The notes beneath the pieces are model-generated. The model was not told where the DNA came from. It searched no databases and saw nothing but the letters and a program-made list of their open reading frames with translations. This document shows, piece after piece, positions 6,729 to 13,877 of a DNA stretch of 14,044 bases (the first letter of the stretch is position 1; every line of letters begins with the position of its first letter). The translations under genes were made by a program, and so were the position numbers. The stretch covers positions 1 through 14,044 of the forward strand of contig JAFWXB010000350.1 in the NCBI GenBank assembly GCA_017523185.1, written 5' to 3'. The stretch is from Lachnospiraceae bacterium (GTDB lineage: Bacteria > Bacillota_A > Clostridia > Lachnospirales > Lachnospiraceae).

Positions 6729-7574
6729 ATGAGAGGAATTTTTCGTGTAGCAATGGCAGAATATAAACGTTGGTTGTGTAATCCTCGTATTTTGTTATTG
6801 TTTATGTTAATTATTTATGCAAGAGAAGCAGTTGGAAAAGTACTTTGTGAACATGCAGTTGCTATGGGAGAAAAATTATATTGGTTAGAGCCTTATTTGG
6901 CACTTAATAATTCGGTAGTAGCTATTTTGATTATGCCTGTGTTCTTTTTCGTATTGATGTCTGATTTTCCTATTATGGAAGGCAGTTATCTTTGGTCGAT
7001 TTATCGAATGGGGAAAATAAAATGGATAGTGACGCAACTGTTATTTTCTTTTTTTGCAATTCTTACCGTTATGTTTGGAATGTTTTTGTCATCGGTTTTT
7101 TCATGTTGGGGAAATTTAACATTTCAAAATGGTTGGAGTAATGTTGTAACACGTTATTATTTAGCATTTCCTGAAGATGCAAATTCACCAACTGCACAAC
7201 TGATACAAGGCGATATTTATAATCAATTGGAAGTAGGACAGGCAATGTTCCTTTCTGTTACTTTAACAATTTTAATGTTGTTTTTATATTGTACAATTTT
7301 ATTATGTGGCAAAATATATGGAAAAAAATATTTGCCACTTGGCATTTGTATTGCTCTTATGGGAATTGGTTCAGCATTTTGTATGATGAAAATAAAATGG
7401 GCATTTTTCTTTCCACCTGCTCATGCTTTGTTATCAGGACATTATCATGAATATTTAAGAAAGCCTGTTTTACCTTATAAGATATCGTATTTGTATTTAT
7501 GTGTTGCAATTATAGCTGTAATTGCGATTGCAATTTTGGGAGTAAAAAGGAGAGATGTATGCAAGAAATTATAG
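6729..7574 (+). CDS. ABC-2 type transporter permease subunit 2
   Basis: This 281-residue membrane protein starts at ATG 6729 directly after the TAA of the first permease; GGGGTG at about 6715 serves as the ribosome binding site, so translation is probably coupled. The N-terminus (MRGIFRVAMAEYKRWLCNPR) is the typical cytoplasmic helix of ABC-2 permeases, followed by about six hydrophobic segments, the last at roughly 250-270. It is not a close copy of subunit 1, so the pore is probably a heterodimer. A hydrophilic extracellular stretch with LAFPEDANSPTAQLI lies near 140-155. The 3' end overlaps the ATPase gene by 16 bases. Confidence 0.8.
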   Translation: MRGIFRVAMAEYKRWLCNPRILLLFMLIIYAREAVGKVLCEHAVAMGEKLYWLEPYLALNNSVVAILIMPVFFFVLMSDFPIMEGSYLWSIYRMGKIKWIVTQLLFSFFAILTVMFGMFLSSVFSCWGNLTFQNGWSNVVTRYYLAFPEDANSPTAQLIQGDIYNQLEVGQAMFLSVTLTILMLFLYCTILLCGKIYGKKYLPLGICIALMGIGSAFCMMKIKWAFFFPPAHALLSGHYHEYLRKPVLPYKISYLYLCVAIIAVIAIAILGVKRRDVCKKL

Positions 7575-8194
7575 TAGACCATGTGTCATTAGAAATAAAG
7601 AATGTAAAATTATTAAAAGATATTCAACTGACATTACATAGTGGAAATGTATATGGCTTGCGTGGGCGTAATGGTTCCGGAAAAACGGTGCTTATGAAAT
7701 GTATTTGTGGTTTTATGAAGCCGACACAAGGAACGATTTCGGTTAATGGAAAATTGATACATAAAGATATGGATTTTTTGCCATCAGCAGGTATTATGAT
7801 AGAAGAACCCGGATTTTTTCCAAATTATAGTGGATTTAAAAATTTAAAGATTTTAGCAGGAATCCAAAATCGTATTACAGATAAAGAAATTCGCAAGACG
7901 ATGGAACTTGTTGGGCTTGACCCATCTATAAAAAAAGCAGTTGGAAAATATAGTTTAGGTATGCGACAACGTCTTGGAATTGCACAAGCTATGATGGAAC
8001 AACCGGATATTTCAGTTTTAGACGAACCAACAAATGGATTAGATGAAGATGGTGTGGAATGGTTTCGCCAATTTATTTTAAAACAAAAAGAAAGTGGAAA
8101 ATTGATTTTAATTGCTTCCCATTCAAAAGAAGATATTGAATTATTAAGTGATGAAGTATACTATATGGAAAAAGGAGTATTAAGTAAAGTATAA
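7559..8194 (+). CDS. ABC transporter ATP-binding protein (BcrA/immunity type)
   Basis: The start at ATG 7559 follows AAGGAGA by five bases; the longer upstream frame lies inside the permease and gives an implausible Cys-rich N-terminus. The 211-residue protein has all ATPase motifs: Walker A GRNGSGKT (about 35-42), Q-loop region IMIEEPGFFPN, signature YSLGMRQRL (about 136-144), Walker B ISVLDEPTNGLDEDG and H-loop ASHS. The residue at the usual Q-loop Gln is Glu (EEPGF), as in BcrA-like immunity and drug transporters. It is short, with no C-terminal regulatory extension. It should power the two permeases just upstream. No convincing terminator follows its stop; the next transcription signals begin at 8221. 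Confidence 0.92.
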   Translation: MQEIIVDHVSLEIKNVKLLKDIQLTLHSGNVYGLRGRNGSGKTVLMKCICGFMKPTQGTISVNGKLIHKDMDFLPSAGIMIEEPGFFPNYSGFKNLKILAGIQNRITDKEIRKTMELVGLDPSIKKAVGKYSLGMRQRLGIAQAMMEQPDISVLDEPTNGLDEDGVEWFRQFILKQKESGKLILIASHSKEDIELLSDEVYYMEKGVLSKV

Positions 8195-8220
8195 TTTAGA
8201 ATCTTTTTATAATTTCCCCC

Positions 8221-8249
8221 TTGCTATTATTATGAAAACAACATATAAT
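8221..8249 (+). promoter_or_regulatory. Promoter of the short transcript at 8256-8395
   Basis: TTGCTA (8221-8226) and TATAAT (8244-8249) have the ideal 17-base spacing. Transcription would start near 8256, just upstream of GGAGG at 8270. Confidence 0.55.
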
Positions 8250-8255
8250 ACAATT

Positions 8256-8395
8256 ATATTGATATTTTTGGAGGTAAAAGTCGTGGACGACACCGACGGA
8301 GAGGTGGATAATTCTTATTTTGTGAAACAATATATCAAAGATATTTTAAGTAATAAAAGCATAGTTATCTATAAAAATAGATAGCTGTGCTTTTT
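8256..8395 (+). ncRNA. Candidate short structured transcript
   Basis: A promoter and a terminator about 140 bases apart enclose a segment (8280-8307) that is far richer in G and C than anything nearby. It can form a hairpin GTCG-TGGA-CGAC (8280-8291), and ACC (92-94) can pair with GGT (8303-8305) to form a second. This could be an independent small RNA, a cis-regulatory leader of the corC-like gene, or a short mRNA (see the 33-codon ORF at 8283). I could not match it to a known riboswitch. Between its terminator and the corC start at 8554 the DNA is AT-rich, with no feature I can support apart from the corC ribosome binding site. Confidence 0.35.
8283..8384 (+). CDS. Possible 33-codon small ORF
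   Basis: A GTG start at 8283 lies eight bases after GGAGG and opens a frame encoding MDDTDGEVDNSYFVKQY and about 16 further residues, ending with TAG 8384. The peptide is acidic at the start and basic at the end, with no signal or membrane segment. The stop codon lies inside the terminator stem, which is unusual for a real gene and would let ribosomes disturb the hairpin. The good ribosome binding site argues for translation; the hairpin potential argues for an RNA element. Either reading is possible. Confidence 0.3.
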   Translation: MDDTDGEVDNSYFVKQYIKDILSNKSIVIYKNR

Positions 8396-8400
8396 GTTGT
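8355..8400 (+). terminator. Terminator of the short transcript
   Basis: An 18-bp stem with two G-U pairs (8355-8372 and 8377-8394), loop AAAA, is followed by TTTTTGTTGTGTTTTTT. It lies before the corC ribosome binding site and would also stop read-through from the ABC operon. Confidence 0.8.
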
Positions 8401-8553
8401 GTTTTTTAGTTGAATACTATAAATTAGAACCAATTTTCGGTAATTTTCAGTATTTGCTAAATGATAGTTGAATAAATAACATTATTAAAATATTCCAAAA
8501 ATACAATATAAAGTTAAATTTATTATTTTATTATTTTTAGGAGGTCCATATGT

Positions 8554-9807
8554 ATGGAAAGTGACAGTATTTCACTAATTATTATTGTTGTGTGTGTAAT
8601 TATGTCTGCATATTTTAGTGCGACAGAAACAGCATTTTCATCATTGAATCGTATTCGTATTAAGAATATGGCAGAAAAAGGAAATAAGCGTGCTCAGCTT
8701 GTACTTCGTATGTCAGAAAAGTATGATAGTATGTTGTCTACTATTTTAATAGGAAATAACATTGTAAATATTGCAGGTACATCAATTGCTACGGTGCTTT
8801 TTGTAAATTTATTAGGAGAAGAAGCAGGTCCTAGTGTTTCAACGGCTGTTACAACAGTTGTTGTATTGATTTTTGGGGAAGTTTCTCCAAAAAGTATTGC
8901 AAAAGAATCACCTGAAAAATTTGCGATGTTTTTTGCACCACTTTTAAATATATTAATGAAAATTTTAACTCCATTTAACTTTTTATTTATGCAATGGAAA
9001 AAATTGTTGTCAATGTTAATTAAAGGAGATTCTGATAGAGGGATTACAGAAGATGAACTTTTAACAATTGTAGAAGAAGCAGAAGAAGATGGTGGTATTG
9101 GTGAACAGGAAAGTGAATTGATTCGTAGTGCGATTGAGTTTTCCGAATTAGAAGCGAGAGATATTTTAACACCACGAATTGATGTAACAGCGATAGAAGT
9201 AGATGCTTCAAAAGAAGAAATTGCAAATCTTTTTGCACAGACAGGTTATTCCAGACTTCCGGTTTATGAAGATAGTATAGACCATATTGTAGGGATTATT
9301 TATCAGAAAGATTTTTATAAATATGTATATCATAAAGAAAAAGATATTTCTTCGATTATTCGTCCTGCTTTATTTATTACCGAAGGAAAGAAAATTGGTC
9401 AATTGTTAAAAGAACTTCAAAAGAAAAAATCACATCTTGCAGTAATTTTAGATGAATTTGGTGGAACTGTCGGAATTGTGACAATGGAAGATATTTTGGA
9501 AGAACTTGTAGGGGAAATTTGGGACGAACACGATGAAGTAATCGAAGAAATCCAAAAAATTTCAGATACAGAATATTATGTATTGGGAAGTACAAATATT
9601 GAAAAAGTATTAGAACTTTTTGATATGGAACGTGAAATGGAAGTTTTAACGGTAAGTGGTTGGGTTATGGATGAAATGGAACGTATTCCAAAAAAAGGTG
9701 ATATTTTTACATATGAACATTTACAAGTGGAAGTATTGGAAATGGACGGAAAACGTGTAGATAAAGTTTCTATTAAAAAGAAAAAAGAATTAGACGAAGA
9801 AAAGTAA
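8554..9807 (+). CDS. CNNM/CorC (HlyC) family transporter, CBS-domain protein
   Basis: This 417-residue protein starts at ATG 8554, nine bases after AGGAGG; an ATG four bases earlier runs into a stop after four codons. Domain order: CNNM/DUF21 membrane domain (1-180) with family motifs ATETAFSSLNRIRIKN and GEVSPKSIAKESPEKF; a CBS pair (about 200-325) with LTPRIDVTAIE and YSRLPVYEDSIDHIVGIIY; then VILDEFGGTVGIVTMEDILEE. A C-terminal CorC/HlyC domain (about 335-410) completes it. Length and order are full for the family, whose characterised members take part in Mg2+ (or Co2+) efflux and resistance; haemolysin is a legacy name. It appears to be a single-gene unit ending in the hairpin at 9821. 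No recognised Mg riboswitch was found upstream. Confidence 0.92.
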   Translation: MESDSISLIIIVVCVIMSAYFSATETAFSSLNRIRIKNMAEKGNKRAQLVLRMSEKYDSMLSTILIGNNIVNIAGTSIATVLFVNLLGEEAGPSVSTAVTTVVVLIFGEVSPKSIAKESPEKFAMFFAPLLNILMKILTPFNFLFMQWKKLLSMLIKGDSDRGITEDELLTIVEEAEEDGGIGEQESELIRSAIEFSELEARDILTPRIDVTAIEVDASKEEIANLFAQTGYSRLPVYEDSIDHIVGIIYQKDFYKYVYHKEKDISSIIRPALFITEGKKIGQLLKELQKKKSHLAVILDEFGGTVGIVTMEDILEELVGEIWDEHDEVIEEIQKISDTEYYVLGSTNIEKVLELFDMEREMEVLTVSGWVMDEMERIPKKGDIFTYEHLQVEVLEMDGKRVDKVSIKKKKELDEEK

Positions 9808-9813
9808 AAATAC

Positions 9814-9842
9814 TTGACATAAGTCCGAAATCAGACTATTAT
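9814..9842 (+). promoter_or_regulatory. marR promoter nested in the corC terminator hairpin
   Basis: A consensus TTGACA (9814-9819) is followed after 17 bases by TATTAT (9837-9842); TATAAT at 9840 is an alternative -10. The spacer is the left arm of the 17-bp hairpin, and the -10 lies at its loop. The start point would fall at the right arm, so marR transcripts would not contain the hairpin. Confidence 0.7.
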
Positions 9843-9868
9843 AATAAAGTCTGATTTCGGACTTTTTT
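9821..9868 (+). terminator. corC terminator, arms doubling as likely MarR operators
   Basis: A perfect 17-bp stem (AAGTCCGAAATCAGACT / AGTCTGATTTCGGACTT, 9821-9837 and 9848-9864) with a 10-base loop and a T-run to 9868 ends the corC transcript 13 bases after its stop codon. Each arm also contains a 16-base near-palindrome AGTCnGAnnTCnGACT (9822-9837 and 9848-9863; 6 of 8 pairs symmetric), the size and form of a MarR dimer site. One lies in the promoter spacer and one just after the -10. Autorepression by the downstream MarR protein is inferred. Confidence 0.75.
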
Positions 9869-9971
9869 ATAGTGTTATATAAGATTTTAAATGTATTTTT
9901 ATACTTCATTTATAAATAACATAATATTAAGAGATGAAAATTGAAAATTGAAAGTTGGAAAGGAGAAAAAA

Positions 9972-10415
9972 GTGTTATCAGAAAATGTAAGAAAATATAG
10001 TATTTTAACTTGTGAAATAGGTGCACTTTATCATAAAGCAGCAGTAAAGGTAGGATTATCTGATACAGCTATGCAAGTTTTATATATAGTTTGTATGTTT
10101 GAGAATGAGTGTTTATTAAGTGATGTTATACGCTTATCTGAAATTAGTAAGCAAACAGTTCATTCTGCTGTTTCCAGATTAGAGAAAGAAGAATTTCTTG
10201 TACTAAAAGAATATGATAAAAGAAAGAAACTTATTTGTTTAACGGAAAAAGGAGAAAAACTTGCACAAGATACAGTTGTTCAAATTATGGAATTAGAAAA
10301 TGAAATTATGAATGAATGGACAAAGGAAGAACAAGAACAATATATTATATTAACAGAACGTTATTTTATGAAATTTAAAGAAAGTTTAATAAAATTAGAA
10401 AATAGACTTGAATAA
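9972..10415 (+). CDS. MarR-family transcriptional regulator
   Basis: The start is placed at GTG 9972, six bases after AAGGAG; the frame extends to TTG 9948 but that start would put the ribosome binding site inside the gene. The 147-residue protein has the all-helical N-terminus of MarR dimers, then a winged helix-turn-helix (about 28-98): recognition helix SKQTVHSAVSRLEKEEFL and wing EYDKRKKLICLTEKG. The C-terminal helices (about 100-147) complete the dimer interface. It is 40 bases upstream of a MATE exporter gene in the same direction. The usual role is repression of its own operon, relieved by a small ligand. Tandem operator-like palindromes overlap its promoter. The ligand is unknown. Confidence 0.9.
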   Translation: MLSENVRKYSILTCEIGALYHKAAVKVGLSDTAMQVLYIVCMFENECLLSDVIRLSEISKQTVHSAVSRLEKEEFLVLKEYDKRKKLICLTEKGEKLAQDTVVQIMELENEIMNEWTKEEQEQYIILTERYFMKFKESLIKLENRLE

Positions 10416-10455
10416 AAAAGTTTAACAATTATGAAAAATATGAGGAGGTTAAATT

Positions 10456-11784
10456 ATGAATATTCAACTTTCTGACCATTTTACATATGGAAAATTAATG
10501 CGTTTTACAATATCTTCTATTATAATGATGATTTTTACATCTATTTATGGAGTGGTAGATGGGCTGTTTGTATCAAATTTTGTTGGAAAAACACCATTTG
10601 CTGCGATTAATTTTATTTATCCGTTTATTGGTGTGTTAGGTGCAGTTGGTTTTATGCTTGGAACCGGTGGTAGTGCTCTTGTAGCTATGAAGTTGGGGGA
10701 AAGCAAAAAAGAGGATGCAAATAAACTCTTTTCTCTTTTTGTTTATGTTTCTATTGTAGCAGGAATTGTAATTGCAGTTCTTGGAATTGTGTTAGTTCGT
10801 CCTATTGCTTCTCTTATGGGGGCAGATGGAGAATTATTGGAAAATTGTGTATTGTATGGTCGTATTATTCTTATGGTTTTGCCAGTATTTATGTTACAAA
10901 TGGAATTTCAAAGTTTTTTTATAACAGCAGAAAAACCACAGCTTGGTTTGGCTGTTACAATTGCATCAGGTGTTACTAATATGGTACTTGATTGGTTGTT
11001 TATGGCAGTATTTCAATTTGGACTTGCAGGTGCAGCATTAGCGACAGCATTTAGTCAGATTGTAGGTGGTTTGCTTCCTATATTTTATTTTTCCAGAAAA
11101 AATACAAGTCTTTTGAGATTGACAAAAACAAGATTTGATGGAAAAGCATTATTAAAAGCTTGTACGAATGGTTCTTCAGAACTTATGAGTAATGTATCTA
11201 TGTCACTTGTCAGTATGCTTTATAATATACAGCTTATGAAATATGCAGGAGAAGATGGAGTTTCTGCATATGGTGTACTGATGTATGTGAGTTTTGTGTT
11301 TATATCTATTTTTATTGGATATTCGATTGGAACAGCTCCGATTTTTGGATTCCATTATGGAGCAGGTAATTATGAGGAATTAAAGAGTTTATTTAAGAAA
11401 AGTCTTGTAATTATTAGTATATTTTCTTTATGTATGGTTGTTTTAGCAAATGTGATGTCTACACCATTGTCGCATATTTTCGTGGGTTATGATGAGGTAT
11501 TATTTGAAATGACAAAACGAGGATTTTTTATTTATTCCTTTTCCTTTTTATTTTGTGGAATTGCAATTTTTGGTTCTTCCTTTTTTACTGCACTTGGAGA
11601 TGGCTTAACTTCGGCATTGATGTCATTTCTTCGTACATTGGTCTTTCAAATTATAGCTGTATTATTATTTCCTTTAATTTGGGGAATTGATGGTATTTGG
11701 ATATCTATTGTAATTGCAGAATTTATGGCTTGTGTAGTAACAATCTTCTTTTTTATTAGAAAACGTAAAAAGTATCATTATTAG
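10456..11784 (+). CDS. MATE family multidrug efflux transporter
   Basis: This 442-residue membrane protein starts at ATG 10456, seven bases after GAGGAGG. It has about twelve membrane helices in two similar halves, as in MatE proteins. The N-terminus shows the usual pattern (YGKLMRFTISSIIMMIFTSI, then GVVDGLFVSNFVG), with LGTGGSALVAMKLGE at about 68-82 and the second-half counterpart IGTAPIFGFHYGAGNYEELK. Family members use a Na+ or H+ gradient to export cationic or other drugs. It is co-transcribed with the marR gene 40 bases upstream, the standard layout of inducible efflux. The substrate cannot be read from sequence. Its end is followed by the hairpin at 11820. Confidence 0.92.
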   Translation: MNIQLSDHFTYGKLMRFTISSIIMMIFTSIYGVVDGLFVSNFVGKTPFAAINFIYPFIGVLGAVGFMLGTGGSALVAMKLGESKKEDANKLFSLFVYVSIVAGIVIAVLGIVLVRPIASLMGADGELLENCVLYGRIILMVLPVFMLQMEFQSFFITAEKPQLGLAVTIASGVTNMVLDWLFMAVFQFGLAGAALATAFSQIVGGLLPIFYFSRKNTSLLRLTKTRFDGKALLKACTNGSSELMSNVSMSLVSMLYNIQLMKYAGEDGVSAYGVLMYVSFVFISIFIGYSIGTAPIFGFHYGAGNYEELKSLFKKSLVIISIFSLCMVVLANVMSTPLSHIFVGYDEVLFEMTKRGFFIYSFSFLFCGIAIFGSSFFTALGDGLTSALMSFLRTLVFQIIAVLLFPLIWGIDGIWISIVIAEFMACVVTIFFFIRKRKKYHY

Positions 11785-11814
11785 AAAAAATTTTTTATTA
11801 AGTAAAAATTTTTC

Positions 11815-11843
11815 TTGGGAAAATGCATTGTTAAGAGTATAAT
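11815..11843 (+). promoter_or_regulatory. Promoter of the HD-GYP gene, nested in a terminator hairpin
   Basis: TTGGGA (11815-11820) and TATAAT (11838-11843) are 17 bases apart. The spacer is the left arm of the hairpin and TATAAT lies in its loop, the same design as at 9814. Confidence 0.6.
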
Positions 11844-11864
11844 AGACTTAACAATGCATTTTTA
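11820..11864 (+). terminator. MATE-operon terminator
   Basis: A perfect 16-bp stem (AAAATGCATTGTTAAG / CTTAACAATGCATTTT, 11820-11835 and 11847-11862) with an 11-base loop and a run of T lies 36 bases after the MATE stop codon. Each arm contains the palindrome AATGCATT. Confidence 0.8.
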
Positions 11865-11889
11865 TTATAAAAAAATTGAGGATAAACAT

Positions 11890-13401
11890 ATGCTAAATGA
11901 AAAACAATTAAGGGAAATTGTGGATATAGGGATTTTATTGACAGATGAAAAAGATAAAATAAAATTACTTTCCCATATTTTAAATGAAACAATGAAGATT
12001 TCAAATTGTGATGCAGGAACATTGTATTTATATAGAAATAACGCATTACATTTTACAATTATGCGAACCATTTCATTAGGTGTGAGCAAAGGGGAAACAG
12101 GTGAAAAAATTGATTTACCTCCAATTCAAATGGAAGAAAATCATGTGTGTGCATATGCAGCAATTCATAGAAAAATGGTAAATATTCCAGATGTATATCA
12201 TAGTTCTATTGCTAATTTTGCAGGTCCTAAAAGTTATGATGCACTTACCGGTTATCGTACAAAATCTATGTTAGTTATTCCTATGGAAAGTACACAAGGA
12301 GAATTGCTTGGAATTTTACAGTTAATGAATGCAAAAACGGAAAAAGGAAGAAATCGTTCTTTTAATAAAGAAGATGAGTTTATGTTGCGCTCTCTTGCTT
12401 CACAAGCAGCAGTTTCTATCAGTAATATGATGTATTTAGCAGAAATTAAACGACAAATGTATTCGTTTGTGGAGGCTTTTGCAACATTGATTGATGAAAG
12501 AACACCTTATAATGGAAGCCATACGAGAATGGTAACCATTTATGCAGAGATTATTGCAAGATATGTAAATCGTATGTATGCACAAGGAGTTGTAAAGGAA
12601 TATTTTGATGAAAATAGAAAGGAACAGCTTTTATTAGCAGCAGCGTTACATGATATTGGCAAAATGGCGATTCCTCTTGAAATTATGAATAAAGCGACAA
12701 GACTTGGCTCGCGTATGGAAAAAATAGAAGACCGTTTTGAACTTTTAGAAGCCTATTATGAATTAGATGCATTACATGGAAAAATTTCAAAAGAAAAAAA
12801 GGAAAATAAAATTTATTTTTTAAAAAAAAGTTTGGAATTTATCAAGCAAATAAATAATATTGGATATTTACAGCCGGAAGCTATCAAACGTATTGAGAAA
12901 ATTGCATCTATGCATTATACCGATAAAAAAGGGGAAAAAATTGCATATTTAACACCATATGAAAAAGAATGTCTTTGTATTCGAAAAGGGACGTTGACAA
13001 AAGAAGAACGTGCAATTATGGAAGAACACGTATTAATGACTTCTAAAATTTTAAGTAAAATGCATTTTAATATGCATTATGCGAATGTAAAAACATATGC
13101 AGAAACACACCATGAGTTATTGAATGGAACAGGATATCCGAAACATTTAAAAGAAGATGAACTTAGTATGGAATCTCGTATTCTTGCAGTATGTGATATC
13201 TTTGATGCACTTACGGCTTCAGACAGACCATATAAATTGCCAATTCCAAAAGAAAAAGCGTTTTTAATTTTATATGCAATGGCAGATGAAGGTAAATTAG
13301 ATAAAACCTTGATTGATTGGTTGGAACAAGCACTTCAAGATATTGATTTGAAAGAATTGGAAGATTTCAAGATGTTTTATGTGAGTGAAGTTGAGGAATA
13401 A
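11890..13401 (+). CDS. GAF-HD-GYP protein, likely c-di-GMP phosphodiesterase
   Basis: The start at ATG 11890 is chosen because GAGG lies eight bases upstream; the frame extending to 11815 would run through the terminator hairpin. The 503-residue protein has no membrane segment. GAF domain about 8-185 (DAGTLYLYRN, MLVIPMESTQGELLGILQLMN). HD-GYP domain 190-450: H211, catalytic H254-D255 in HDIGK, H380, HHE at 407-409 and the GTGYP loop at 413-417, then ILAVCDIFDALTASDRPYK. All metal-binding and GYP signature residues are present, so hydrolysis of cyclic-di-GMP is expected. A charged helical insert of roughly 95 residues (274-368) separates HDIGK from GTLTKEERAIMEEH; I recall this as a recurrent clostridial variant. 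It has its own promoter and no operon partner. The GAF ligand is unknown. Confidence 0.92.
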   Translation: MLNEKQLREIVDIGILLTDEKDKIKLLSHILNETMKISNCDAGTLYLYRNNALHFTIMRTISLGVSKGETGEKIDLPPIQMEENHVCAYAAIHRKMVNIPDVYHSSIANFAGPKSYDALTGYRTKSMLVIPMESTQGELLGILQLMNAKTEKGRNRSFNKEDEFMLRSLASQAAVSISNMMYLAEIKRQMYSFVEAFATLIDERTPYNGSHTRMVTIYAEIIARYVNRMYAQGVVKEYFDENRKEQLLLAAALHDIGKMAIPLEIMNKATRLGSRMEKIEDRFELLEAYYELDALHGKISKEKKENKIYFLKKSLEFIKQINNIGYLQPEAIKRIEKIASMHYTDKKGEKIAYLTPYEKECLCIRKGTLTKEERAIMEEHVLMTSKILSKMHFNMHYANVKTYAETHHELLNGTGYPKHLKEDELSMESRILAVCDIFDALTASDRPYKLPIPKEKAFLILYAMADEGKLDKTLIDWLEQALQDIDLKELEDFKMFYVSEVEE

Positions 13402-13404
13402 TTC

Positions 13405-13420
13405 TTAGCAATTTGTGGAA
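13405..13420. repeat. 16-base repeat, first copy
   Basis: TTAGCAATTTGTGGAA recurs with one change at 13949-13964 in the same direction, the pair enclosing the small-ORF region. The DNA between the HD-GYP stop and 13610 shows nothing else I can support. Confidence 0.35.
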
Positions 13421-13610
13421 TTTACATTGATTAGTAAATGTTTATTTGGTAAAAAGCGTAAGATAATGGATTTTGATACATACTATTGATGTGATGGTAT
13501 TTTTTATATGAATCTATAATGATTGTGTTTAGATTATGTTAGAAGCATATAGGAGTTTAAGATTTTTGTATATGATAATAAGTTCATCACAGAAAATATG
13601 AGAAAGGAAT

Positions 13611-13643
13611 ATGAAATTTTATAATTTTATGCTGTATGAATAA
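13611..13643 (+). CDS. Possible 10-codon leader ORF
   Basis: AAAGGA lies just before ATG 13611, which opens MKFYNFMLYE and a stop (TAA 13641-13643). The stop overlaps the start codon region of the 48-codon ORF at 13636, which lacks its own good ribosome binding site. The arrangement suggests translational coupling, but an ORF this short could be chance. Confidence 0.3.
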   Translation: MKFYNFMLYE

Positions 13644-13782
13644 AAAAGAATTAGAAAAAAGAGAGCAACGACGTAATCAAAATAAATTTAATAGTGTAAC
13701 GCAAAAGATAAAGCCCGAAAATCAAAACCAAAGACATAATGTACGTTCAGAAGCAGTAGAACCAAAAATCAGACAGGTGTGA
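13636..13782 (+). CDS. Small basic protein of unknown function, 48 residues
   Basis: ATG 13636 opens a 48-codon frame ending TGA 13782. The protein is very hydrophilic: a basic N-terminus MNKKELEKREQRRNQNKF, a Gln/Asn-rich middle and the tail HNVRSEAVEPKIRQV. It has no membrane or signal segment and is probably disordered. I have a vague memory of short clostridial proteins with a similar HNVRxEAxxP tail, which I cannot verify. The clear terminator at 13801 directly after it and the overlapping upstream ORF support a real gene. The codon pattern fits its neighbours. No nearby gene suggests a role. Confidence 0.55.
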   Translation: MNKKELEKREQRRNQNKFNSVTQKIKPENQNQRHNVRSEAVEPKIRQV

Positions 13783-13800
13783 TTTGAGTTATATTAAAAT

Positions 13801-13834
13801 AAATTGTCAGATATGTGAGTATCTGACAATTTTT
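13801..13834 (+). terminator. Terminator after the small ORF
   Basis: A perfect 13-bp stem (AAATTGTCAGATA / TATCTGACAATTT) with loop TGTGAG is followed by further T residues, 18 bases after the small-ORF stop codon. Confidence 0.85.
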
Positions 13835-13877
13835 GTATTAATATGAGTTCGATATTCAAAAATCTATAATTAAAAAT

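Noticed and set aside
8280..8307. Two ACGR tetranucleotides (ACGA 8287, ACGG 8296) resembling the tandem loops of the guanidine-II riboswitch.
   Set aside because: The bases flanking each ACGR do not close into stems around a four-base loop, and the downstream gene is not a guanidine exporter.
9044..9595. Minus-strand frames of 64 and 72 codons opposite the corC-like gene.
   Set aside because: Their Leu/Gln/His-rich translations mirror acidic codons of the sense gene, and the sense frame has full family motifs.
11831..12089. Two overlapping minus-strand frames opposite the start of the HD-GYP gene.
   Set aside because: Both lie against the conserved GAF domain and have no recognisable protein features.
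13470..13515. Possible terminator of the HD-GYP gene (a TACTATTGATGTGATGGTA-like stem followed by T residues).
   Set aside because: Only about four base pairs hold together, too weak to call.
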